Shown here in pieces: positions 1 through 5,949 of a stretch of DNA of 15,051 bases. Made by a program: the position numbers and the translations under genes. How positions within the stretch are numbered: position 1 is the first letter of the stretch; every line of letters starts with the position of its first letter. This DNA is from CAZDML01 sp964506645 (GTDB taxonomy: Bacteria; Elusimicrobiota; Elusimicrobia; 2-01-FULL-59-12): NCBI GenBank assembly GCA_964506645.1, contig CAZDML010000042.1, forward strand, positions 1 to 15,051, written 5' to 3'. The notes beneath the pieces are model-generated. The model worked only from the letters and a program-made list of their open reading frames with translations, was not told the origin of the DNA and did not search any database.

Positions 1-1831
1 CCATGAAAGCCGTTAAGGGGTCGAAGCCTTCTTTGCGCTCATCAAAGATGAGTTGGCGCGCGAGTTCGCGCCCTTTCTCGTCAATTTTATAGAGGGGGAG
101 AATCTTCTTCGCGTTTACAATGGCCGCGTCGAGGCCCGCTTCGATCGCATAGTGCAGGAACACCGAGTTTAAGACCTGCCGCGCCTGCGGCGCGAGACCG
201 AACGAAATGTTGGAGACTCCGAGACAGGTGAAGACGCCCGGCAGGTTCTTCTTAATAAGGCGAATCGCTTCGATCGTTTCGATGCCGGCTTTACGAAACT
301 CTTCGTCACCGGAGCCGAGCGTAAAGGTGAGCGTGTCGAACATTAGATCTTCCGGCCGCAGCCCGTGCTTGGTTACCGCCAGATCGTGAATTCGCTTGGC
401 GACAGCGAATTTGGTCTCACGGGTTTTTGTCATGCCCTTTTCGTCGATGACCAGGGCGACGAGCGCCGCCCCGTAGGTTTTGGCCATCGGGCAGACCTTG
501 TCCATGCGTTCTTCGCCGTCTTCCAGGTTGATGGAATTGATAATGCAGCGGCCGCCGGCACGTTTGAGCGCTTCTTCGATGACAGGGGCTTCGGTAGAGT
601 CGATCATGAGCGGTACGCGCACCTGTTGGACCATACGCTTTACGCATTCGTTCATGTCTTTGACTTCAGGCCGACCGACAAAGGCCGTGCAGAGGTCAAT
701 CAGATGGGCGCCTTCCCCCACTTCCTCTTTGCCGAGTTCGGTGAGCGCGTCGTAATCTTCCTGGGCAAGCAGGTCGCGGAATTTTTTCGAGCCGTTCGCG
801 TTTGTCCGTTCGCCAATGATGAGCGGCGCCGGTTCCTGCTTTAAAGGAACCTGGATATACAGACTCGAGCAGGCCGGAACGGCTTTGACGCTGCGGGGTA
901 TAGGAGAAAGCTTGCCCACAACTTCGACCACTTTGGCCAAGTGTGCGGGGCTTGTGCCGCAGCAGCCGCCAACGATGTTCACGCCGTAGCGCTGCACAAA
1001 ATCTTTGAGATGCCCGGCGAGTTCGTCTGGAGTGAGTTTGTAGACCGCGCGGCCCTTGTCATTTTCCGGCAAGCCGGCGTTCGGCAGGACGGAAATATAG
1101 CGTGGCCATTGCTGTGACAAGGTCCGGACATGCTCCGACATTTCTTGCGGGCCAGTCGCACAGTTCATGCCGAGCGAGGCAATCGGATACGGTTCCAAAG
1201 CAGTGATGGCAGCGGCCATTTCCGTTCCGAGGAGTAGCGTGCCGGTCGTTTCCACGGTGACCTGCACCATCACAGGCAATTCTTTTTTGGCTTTTTTCAA
1301 AGCATCGAAAGTGCCGACGGTGGCGGCTTTAACTTGGAGAATGTCCTGACAGGTTTCGATGAGCAGCACATCCACGCCGCCTTCAATGAGGCCGAAGGCC
1401 TGTTCGGCGTAGTTGGTACGGAGAGTGTCGAAATCGGTATGGCCGAGAGAGGGAAGCTTTGTTCCTGGACCCATCGAGCCTGCGACATAACGGGGATTGT
1501 CTTTCGTTGAGAATTGCTGAGCGACTTTGCGGGCCAGCTGTGCGGCTTTGACGTTAAATTCGTGCACCCGGTCTTCGAGACCGTATTCCGCAAAGACGAT
1601 GCGGTTGGCGCCGAAAGAGTTGGTCTCCACGATCTGGCAACCGACCTTAAAGAACGAGGCGTGCAGCTCTTCAATCCATTTCGGATGTGTCTCGAGCAGG
1701 ATTTCGGTGCAGCCTTCTTTGCCCGCATAATCATCAATCGTGGGGTTATGCAGCTGCAGATTGGTGCCGGTGGCACCATCGAAAATCAGAATGCGTTCTT
1801 TGAGGAGACGCTCGAATTCTTTGGGAGTCAT
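1..1831 (-). CDS. metH: Cobalamin-dependent methionine synthase, N-terminal part (partial, runs off left edge)
   Basis: MetH transfers the methyl group of 5-methyltetrahydrofolate to homocysteine through cobalamin in the cytoplasm. About 610 codons are visible; the C-terminal cobalamin and reactivation domains would lie beyond position 1. Residues 1-300 form the homocysteine S-methyltransferase barrel. It begins with a typical FDGATGTNLQ stretch, and the three zinc-ligand cysteines are present: C224 in GMNCATGP, and C290 and C291 in GGCCGTSP. From about residue 320 (PLIIGERTNANGSKKF) a pterin-binding, DHPS-like barrel follows, with VPLMIDST and FTCLGVSNISFGL. The frame stays open to the edge. 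The start was chosen because its ATG overlaps the stop of the upstream redoxin gene (TAATG, one shared base) and no Shine-Dalgarno is visible, which indicates translational coupling. Whether the cobalamin domain is in the same polypeptide cannot be seen here. Confidence 0.95.
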   Translation of the reverse strand, partial: MTPKEFERLLKERILIFDGATGTNLQLHNPTIDDYAGKEGCTEILLETHPKWIEELHASFFKVGCQIVETNSFGANRIVFAEYGLEDRVHEFNVKAAQLARKVAQQFSTKDNPRYVAGSMGPGTKLPSLGHTDFDTLRTNYAEQAFGLIEGGVDVLLIETCQDILQVKAATVGTFDALKKAKKELPVMVQVTVETTGTLLLGTEMAAAITALEPYPIASLGMNCATGPQEMSEHVRTLSQQWPRYISVLPNAGLPENDKGRAVYKLTPDELAGHLKDFVQRYGVNIVGGCCGTSPAHLAKVVEVVGKLSPIPRSVKAVPACSSLYIQVPLKQEPAPLIIGERTNANGSKKFRDLLAQEDYDALTELGKEEVGEGAHLIDLCTAFVGRPEVKDMNECVKRMVQQVRVPLMIDSTEAPVIEEALKRAGGRCIINSINLEDGEERMDKVCPMAKTYGAALVALVIDEKGMTKTRETKFAVAKRIHDLAVTKHGLRPEDLMFDTLTFTLGSGDEEFRKAGIETIEAIRLIKKNLPGVFTCLGVSNISFGLAPQARQVLNSVFLHYAIEAGLDAAIVNAKKILPLYKIDEKGRELARQLIFDERKEGFDPLTAFM

Positions 1832-2415
1832 TAATGTTTGAAGTAGGCCGGCTCGTTGCCCGCTTTCCACTTGATGTTGCAGCCAATACTGGGCATCTGT
1901 TCTGCGGCGGCGGGTTTTCCTGAGAGTAGCGCATCGATGGCGGCCCGGAGATCCTTGCCGGTCACGGGCTTGCCGTTGCCCGGGCGGCTGTTATCCAACT
2001 GGCCGCGGTACACAAGCGTTCGGTCTTTGCCGAAGAGGAAAAAGTCGGGGGTGCAGGCGGCGGTGTAGGCTTTCGCGGCCGACTGCTTTTCGTCATAAAG
2101 GTAGGGGAAGCTAAACCCCTGTTCTTTGGCTTGCTGTTTGAGGCTTTCCGGAGCGTCATCGGGATAATTGGTGACGTCGTTCGAGCTAATCGCCACGATC
2201 GCGATGTCTTTGGAGGCATAGTCCTTTCCCAGGCGCGCCAATTCTTCCTGGACATGCTTCACATAGGGGCAATGCCGGGACAAAAACATTACTAAAAGGG
2301 CTTTTTTGCCCGAAAAACTCGCGAGATTGAAGGATTTTCCGGAAATAACGTCCGTCAATGTGAAATCGGGGGCCGGGGTGGCCAAGTCGAGCATAGTCGA
2401 TGGGGTCAGTGCCAT
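1831..2415 (-). CDS. Thioredoxin-like (AhpC/TSA-type redoxin) family protein, 194 aa
   Basis: A cytoplasmic redoxin with a thioredoxin fold; no signal peptide is seen. PAPDFTL near residue 15 is the usual opening of AhpC/TSA-type proteins. The active-site region reads FLSRHCPYVKHVQ (C49), so the pair is not a classic CxxC. The cis-proline segment is ACTPDFF (C121), and the tail IGCNIKWKAGNEP carries C179, typical of a widespread family annotated only as thioredoxin-like or peroxiredoxin-like. Its substrate is not known. The start at 2415 is preferred over an in-frame ATG at 2442 because GAGGAG (2421-2426, minus strand) lies 5 nt upstream. The stop overlaps the metH start by one base, so the two are very probably co-translated. 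A protective role for MetH or its cobalamin would be inference. Confidence 0.85.
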   Translation of the reverse strand: MALTPSTMLDLATPAPDFTLTDVISGKSFNLASFSGKKALLVMFLSRHCPYVKHVQEELARLGKDYASKDIAIVAISSNDVTNYPDDAPESLKQQAKEQGFSFPYLYDEKQSAAKAYTAACTPDFFLFGKDRTLVYRGQLDNSRPGNGKPVTGKDLRAAIDALLSGKPAAAEQMPSIGCNIKWKAGNEPAYFKH

Positions 2416-2420
2416 AAGGT

Positions 2421-2426
2421 CTCCTC
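2421..2426 (-). promoter_or_regulatory. Shine-Dalgarno site of the redoxin gene
   Basis: On the minus strand GAGGAG precedes the ATG at 2415 with a 5-nt spacer. It decides between two in-frame ATGs: the upstream one, at 2442, has no such site. Confidence 0.75.
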
Positions 2427-2443
2427 TGTGAGTTCGATACACG

Positions 2444-2458
2444 TATTTTAGTAAAATA
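2444..2458. promoter_or_regulatory. Perfect palindrome, candidate bidirectional -10 region between redoxin gene and gltX
   Basis: TATTTTA-G-TAAAATA is a perfect 7-bp inverted repeat with a single central base, in the only 49 bp between two divergent genes. Each arm contains TAAAAT, 5 of 6 matches to the sigma-70 -10 consensus: at 2452-2457 on plus and at 2445-2450 on minus. The plus box ends 7 nt before the gltX ATG, so transcription would begin at or next to the start codon, and no Shine-Dalgarno precedes gltX. The minus box would give a leader of about 23 nt that includes the redoxin Shine-Dalgarno. No convincing -35 box was found. It could also be a repressor operator. Confidence 0.5.
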
Positions 2459-2464
2459 TCGTCT

Positions 2465-3937
2465 ATGACTTCTGTCCGTGTCCGCTTTGCTCCGTCCCCG
2501 ACAGGCTTCCTCCATATTGGAGGAGCTCGTACGGCTCTTTTTAATTGGCTCTATGCGCGCCATCACAAGGGCGTGTTTATTCTGCGCATTGAAGATACGG
2601 ATGAAGTCCGCTCCACCGAAGAGTCGGTCAACGGTATTCTGACCTCCATGAAGTGGCTCGGTCTGGATTGGGATGAAGGGCCCACAGCGGACGGCCAAGG
2701 GGTAATCGGTCCGTTCGGCCCCTATTTTCAGATGCAGCGCCTGCCGCTTTACCAGAAAGCCTGCGATGAGTTGATCGCCAAGAACATGGCCTATCCCTGC
2801 TATTGCACCCCGGAAGAAGTCGAGAAGATGCGCGAAATGGCGCTCCTCGCCAAACGGCCTCCCAAGTATAACGGCACCTGCCGTAATATGACTCCCGAAC
2901 AACGTGCCCAAAAAGAAGCCGCCGGCCTCAAAAAATCCGTGCGCTTTAAAACGCCTATCGAAGGCAATACCGATTTTGTCGATCAGGTCCGCGGGCCGAT
3001 GCACTTTGAAAACAATTTGCTCGAAGACTTTGTCATTCTTAAGACCTCCGGTGTGCCGACGTACAACTTTGCCTGCGTAATCGATGACCATCACATGCAG
3101 ATCAGCCACGTGATTCGCGGCGACGACCATCTTTCCAACACCCCGCGTCAAATCTTGGTGTACAAAGCGCTAGGTTGGGAACCGCCGCAGTTTGGCCATC
3201 TGGCGATGATCCTGGGGTCCGATGGTTCGCGACTGTCCAAGCGCCACGGCGCAACGTCCGTGACGGAATATCGAGATGCCGGCTACCTGCCGGAGGTTTT
3301 GCTCAACTACCTGGCCTTGCTGGGATGGGGAACGGAAGATAGCCAGAACATTTTTACGCAAGCCGAGATGATCGAGAAGTTTTCGCTTGAGCGCTGCAGC
3401 AAGAGCCCGGCGGCCTTTGATACCCAGAAACTACTCTGGATGAATGGCGAATATGTTCGTAAGAAAGCCGTCGAAGAACTGGCGAATCTGGCCGAACCGT
3501 TTGTGAAGGCTGCGGGCTTGCCCCTCCCGGACCGAAAAGCCTATGTCGCGGCTGTCGCGTTAGAACAGGAAAAAGTGAAACTTTTAACAGATGTGCCGAA
3601 ACTGATCGATTTCCTCGTGAAAGACGAGTACGAATACCGTGCCGAAGCCGTGGAGAAAGCGCTGCGCGCCGCTCAGGTCCCAGAGATTCTGGAAGATTTA
3701 TCGAAGCGCTTCACGGCGCTTGAACCTTTTGATCTGGCTGGCATCGAGCGGGAATGCCGCGAATGCGCGAAAGCCCGAGGCCTTAAGGCCGGTGCGTCGT
3801 TTCATCCGCTGCGTGTGGCCGTATCCGGCCGTACGGAAGGCCCGAGCCTCTTTCACATGATTGAATATTTAGGAAAAGCCCGCGTGCAGGACCGTATTAA
3901 ACGCACGCTGGCGATGCTGTCTGCCAGTACTCATTAA
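2465..3937 (+). CDS. gltX: Glutamyl-tRNA synthetase (GluRS), 490 aa
   Basis: A class I aminoacyl-tRNA synthetase that charges tRNA-Glu, and in many bacteria also tRNA-Gln, with glutamate. The HIGH-type signature is FAPSPTGFLHIGGARTALF (residues 8-26) and the KMSKS-type signature is SRLSKRHG (255-262); RIEDTD (41-46) is also typical. Length is normal for bacterial GltX. The zinc-knuckle region keeps C112, C114 and C139, but the position that is His in E. coli is N141, so the site may be incomplete. The ATG at 2465 has no Shine-Dalgarno and sits 7 nt after a -10-like box, suggesting a leaderless mRNA. A DUF1844 gene follows after 9 nt and a tRNA-Gln further on, probably as one transcript. Whether the enzyme is discriminating or non-discriminating cannot be decided by reading alone. 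Confidence 0.97.
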   Translation: MTSVRVRFAPSPTGFLHIGGARTALFNWLYARHHKGVFILRIEDTDEVRSTEESVNGILTSMKWLGLDWDEGPTADGQGVIGPFGPYFQMQRLPLYQKACDELIAKNMAYPCYCTPEEVEKMREMALLAKRPPKYNGTCRNMTPEQRAQKEAAGLKKSVRFKTPIEGNTDFVDQVRGPMHFENNLLEDFVILKTSGVPTYNFACVIDDHHMQISHVIRGDDHLSNTPRQILVYKALGWEPPQFGHLAMILGSDGSRLSKRHGATSVTEYRDAGYLPEVLLNYLALLGWGTEDSQNIFTQAEMIEKFSLERCSKSPAAFDTQKLLWMNGEYVRKKAVEELANLAEPFVKAAGLPLPDRKAYVAAVALEQEKVKLLTDVPKLIDFLVKDEYEYRAEAVEKALRAAQVPEILEDLSKRFTALEPFDLAGIERECRECAKARGLKAGASFHPLRVAVSGRTEGPSLFHMIEYLGKARVQDRIKRTLAMLSASTH

Positions 3938-3946
3938 GGAGAACGT

Positions 3947-4312
3947 ATGTCCGAACAACAGCCCCCCGAACAATTCAATCCCGCGGATGCGGATTTCCGC
4001 TTTTTAAGCCTGGTCATGTCGTTGGCCACCGCGGCCTGGGCGCAGCTGGGTAAAGTGCCGCATCCCAGCTCCAGCAAAATTGAACGGGATCTTCAGCAGG
4101 CCCACATGACGATTGAATTTTTGCGCATGCTGAAGGAAAAAACAGCCAACAACCTGAAGCCCAAAGAAAACGAGCTGTTGACCAACATCCTTTCCGACTT
4201 GGAACTCAATTTCGCCGATGAAATGAAGAAGGAAGAAGGTGCTGCCGCAGGGAAGGCGCCTGATATAATCATCCCTTCCGGTTCCAAGGGCCCGCAAATT
4301 ATTAAGCCGTAA
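3947..4312 (+). CDS. DUF1844 family protein, 121 aa
   Basis: A small cytoplasmic protein of unknown function. It shows the DUF1844 pattern: FRFLSLVMSLATAAWAQLG (residues 18-36), then HPSSS, DLQQAHMTIEFLRMLKEKT and a conserved LKPKENELLTNIL block. The last 30 or so residues (KKEEGAAAGKAPDIIIPSG) look disordered. AAGGAG lies 6 nt before the ATG, only 9 nt after the gltX stop, so the pair is almost certainly an operon. The family is found in several diderm phyla without an assigned role. Nothing here suggests transfer or damage. Confidence 0.85.
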   Translation: MSEQQPPEQFNPADADFRFLSLVMSLATAAWAQLGKVPHPSSSKIERDLQQAHMTIEFLRMLKEKTANNLKPKENELLTNILSDLELNFADEMKKEEGAAAGKAPDIIIPSGSKGPQIIKP

Positions 4313-4358
4313 GCGGGACAGACCCCTTAGTTTAAGTTTGTTCCATTACTTTTGAATT

Positions 4359-4450
4359 GACTCCTGACCTCCGGGATTGTGTAACGGTAGCACGAGGGAC
4401 TCTGAATCCCTTAGTCTAGGTTCGAATCCTAGTCCCGGAGGTCAGGAGTC
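4359..4450 (+). repeat. 18-bp perfect inverted repeat enclosing the tRNA-Gln
   Basis: GACTCCTGACCTCCGGGA (4359-4376) is the exact reverse complement of TCCCGGAGGTCAGGAGTC (4433-4450). Seven pairs are the acceptor stem. The other 11 pairs lie outside it and include pairing of the discriminator G4440 with C4369. A G-T wobble (4358/4451) could extend it further. In a longer transcript this gives a rod-like extension on the tRNA that RNase P and the 3' processing enzymes must deal with, or that RNase III could cleave. No T-run follows, so it is not an obvious intrinsic terminator. Confidence 0.9.
4370..4440 (+). tRNA. tRNA-Gln (anticodon CUG)
   Basis: A complete cloverleaf can be folded by hand. 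The acceptor is TCCGGGA (4370-4376) with TCCCGGA (4433-4439), and the D arm is GTG/CAC around TAACGGTAG. The anticodon stem is AGGGA/TCCCT with loop CTCTGAA (anticodon CTG at 4402-4404), and the T arm is CTAGG/CCTAG around TTCGAAT. The discriminator is G73 (4440) and CCA is not encoded. The U1-A72 first pair is an established tRNA-Gln feature, recognised by GlnRS and by the GatCAB amidotransferase. It decodes CAG. It lies downstream of gltX and the DUF1844 gene and 34 nt before the next gene, so it may be cut from a longer transcript. No clear promoter of its own is seen. Confidence 0.95.
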
Positions 4451-4474
4451 GCATAGCGAAGGCCATTCGAGCAG

Positions 4475-4861
4475 ATGAAATTCCTTTTTAAATCCTTTTT
4501 ACTCTCCTTGCTTCTCTTTTCGCTGATCCCCTGGGATGCCACCTGCACAGCTTTTATTAAAACGGAGGCATCGTTTCCCTGTGCGACCCATCACTGTGCC
4601 TGCGCCAGCCGTAAATCCTGCTTAAGCCATTGTTGCTGTTTCCCCAAAGTGAAAGTCCCTGCGATAGCATCGGGGGAATCCACTTTAAAATCCTGTGCAC
4701 AAGACAATTCCGGAGCCTTACCAGAATCTCGAGAAATGCTTCGAGTGGCTCTTCCGGTTTTGTTTTATCGTATGGAAGAGTATCCTGTTCCGCAGATCGC
4801 ACTCGCCTATCCATTGCCCGCTCTAGAGCTTTTCACACCGCCTCCCGAAACCTCCTGCTAG
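4475..4861 (+). CDS. Small cysteine-rich exported protein of unknown family, 128 aa
   Basis: I do not recognise a named family. Residues 1-26 form a signal peptide (MKFLFKSFLLSLLLFSLIPW core), so the product is probably periplasmic or membrane-anchored by this segment. The mature part has a dense cysteine and histidine cluster at residues 36-55: CATHHCAC, then CLSHCCC. Further cysteines are at 74 and at the very last position (128), ten in all. The C-terminal part is proline-rich (LFTPPPE). The pattern suggests metal or thiol chemistry, but no known fold is visible. It begins 24 nt after the extended tRNA stem with only a weak AAGG upstream. It is followed after 58 nt by an outer-membrane barrel and then by a ScsB/DsbD-like gene, which supports an envelope thiol/metal role by inference. 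Confidence 0.65.
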   Translation: MKFLFKSFLLSLLLFSLIPWDATCTAFIKTEASFPCATHHCACASRKSCLSHCCCFPKVKVPAIASGESTLKSCAQDNSGALPESREMLRVALPVLFYRMEEYPVPQIALAYPLPALELFTPPPETSC

Positions 4862-4910
4862 CCCCTGTCACGCTGTAGGTTTGTATTGAAACTCTGTCCA
4901 TTTAAATAAG

Positions 4911-4915
4911 GGAGG
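4911..4915 (+). promoter_or_regulatory. Shine-Dalgarno site of the outer-membrane barrel gene
   Basis: GGAGG, within AAGGGAGGACGT, lies 4 nt before the ATG at 4920 and fixes that start. It is the clearest ribosome binding site in the window, in contrast to the neighbouring dsbD-like gene, which has none. Confidence 0.75.
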
Positions 4916-4919
4916 ACGT

Positions 4920-5921
4920 ATGTTGAACGTTTTAACGCGCAAGCTTTTTTGCGTTGGAGTATTTTTTCTGAGTGTTTCCGCGGGCTGGGCGAGTTGTGGA
5001 TCGGCCTCGTGTCCGCTCGACATGCGCAGCATGGAAATGTCTGAAAAAGGTTGGGCGCGTATCGGTTACGAATTCGAAACGATCGATCAGGATCAGCCGC
5101 GCATCGGAACGTCCCGCGCCAGTGTCGGGGACATCCGTGGACATCATGACGAGCAGCGCACGGTCAATCGCATTCACCGCGTGCTGGGAACGTATGGCGT
5201 CACCGATCGGCTCAGTGTGGATCTGGCATTGCCGGTCATTTCACGCAGTCATCGCCATGTGCATAATCATCATGGCGGCACTCAGGTTATTCCGGAAGGC
5301 TGGAATTTTACGGATCTCGGTGATCTCTCTGCGCAGGGACGTTATGCATTTTTTAAACCCGCGGATAGGCAGCGTCCAACTCTCTCAGGTATTGTCGGTG
5401 TGGAATTTCCGACCGGCAAATCGCATGTCTTAAATGGCGATGGCGATGAAGCGGAACCGGGCATTACACCGGGGTCGGCCTCTTACGATGTGCTGGTGGG
5501 GGGCTCTTCGTTGCAGCGGTTCAGCGTGCCGATGATCAACGGGCTGTATGCCGTGATGCCGTTTTTTGTCAGCGTAACGTACAAGATGAACGGCAAAGGG
5601 CATGAAAGCTACCGTCTGGGCAACGTACTGACAGCCAACCTCGGCACGACGTATCCTCTGACCCAAGCGTTAGGTTTTATGAGTCAGCTCAATCTTGTGA
5701 TCAAAGAAAAAGATGATCAAGGGGAAACGAGCGAAGAGGTCCAGAAAACGGGAGGGGACTATCTGTATTACTCTCCAGGGTTGCAAGTCCATCTCGGCAA
5801 TGCCTGGGAATGGTCGACCGTTGTTCAGATTCCGGTTCATCAGCGTGTCAACGTCATTCAACTGACGTCGGACTATAACCTGTTAACGGGTGTGTCCTAC
5901 CGATTCAAGACCGGAGGTTAA
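4920..5921 (+). CDS. Outer-membrane beta-barrel (MetA-like transporter/porin type) with His-rich loop, 333 aa
   Basis: A signal peptide covers residues 1-24 (hydrophobic core FCVGVFFLSVS, probable cut after AGWA). The mature N terminus carries a Cys pair (C26 and C31 in SCGSASCPLD). The rest alternates polar and hydrophobic residues in beta-strand fashion, with FTDLGDLSAQGRYAFF and a final strand TGVSYRF, typical of outer-membrane proteins annotated as MetA-like or 'transporter'. Residues 75-76 (HH) and 111-118 (HRHVHNHH) form a His-rich patch, probably in a loop, that could bind metal. GGGAGG a few bases before the ATG supports the start. The gene stands between the Cys-rich protein and the dsbD-like gene (28 nt downstream), suggesting a shared transcript. 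The substrate is unknown; metal passage or sensing is inference. Confidence 0.75.
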   Translation: MLNVLTRKLFCVGVFFLSVSAGWASCGSASCPLDMRSMEMSEKGWARIGYEFETIDQDQPRIGTSRASVGDIRGHHDEQRTVNRIHRVLGTYGVTDRLSVDLALPVISRSHRHVHNHHGGTQVIPEGWNFTDLGDLSAQGRYAFFKPADRQRPTLSGIVGVEFPTGKSHVLNGDGDEAEPGITPGSASYDVLVGGSSLQRFSVPMINGLYAVMPFFVSVTYKMNGKGHESYRLGNVLTANLGTTYPLTQALGFMSQLNLVIKEKDDQGETSEEVQKTGGDYLYYSPGLQVHLGNAWEWSTVVQIPVHQRVNVIQLTSDYNLLTGVSYRFKTGG

Positions 5922-5937
5922 CTTCAAACGGAAGTTA
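5919..5937 (+). repeat. Small hairpin overlapping the barrel gene's stop codon
   Basis: TAACTTC (5919-5925) and GAAGTTA (5931-5937) pair perfectly over 7 bp with a 5-nt loop, beginning at the stop codon of the barrel gene and ending 12 nt before the next ATG. No T-run follows, so it does not look like a terminator. It may protect the upstream mRNA or affect initiation of the dsbD-like gene. Confidence 0.5.
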
Positions 5938-5943
5938 TAGAAT
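5938..5943 (+). promoter_or_regulatory. -10-like box directly before the dsbD-like gene
   Basis: TAGAAT (5 of 6 matches to the -10 consensus) ends exactly 6 nt before the ATG at 5950, and no Shine-Dalgarno is present. This spacing would place the transcription start at the A of ATG, giving a leaderless mRNA. No convincing -35 box was found, and the gene may simply be read from the upstream operon. Confidence 0.3.
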
Positions 5944-5949
5944 AGCCCC

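Noticed and set aside
2186..3151. 321-codon open frame on the minus strand opposite the start of gltX
   Set aside because: It lies antisense to a clear gltX and the redoxin gene, has no recognisable motif, and is explained by the codon bias of the real genes.
4313..4358. Possible tRNA promoter and a GGGACAGACCCC motif upstream of the tRNA
   Set aside because: TTTAAG and TTGAAT at a 15-nt spacing are poor matches. The GGGACAGACCCC string resembles short repeats seen in other genomes, but a single copy cannot be called a repeat.
4359..4450. Extended tRNA helix as an intrinsic terminator or phage attachment site
   Set aside because: No T-run follows the helix. The repeat is inverted rather than a direct repeat of a tRNA 3' end, and no integrase gene is present.
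4475..4546. Lipoprotein signal in the Cys-rich protein
   Set aside because: The first cysteine (DATC, C24) lacks the Leu/Ala-rich -3 position of a lipobox, so an ordinary signal peptide or anchor is more likely.
4881..4908. TTGTAT / TAAATA as a promoter for the barrel gene
   Set aside because: The -10 matches only 3 of 6 bases, and the implied transcript start would fall inside the Shine-Dalgarno region.
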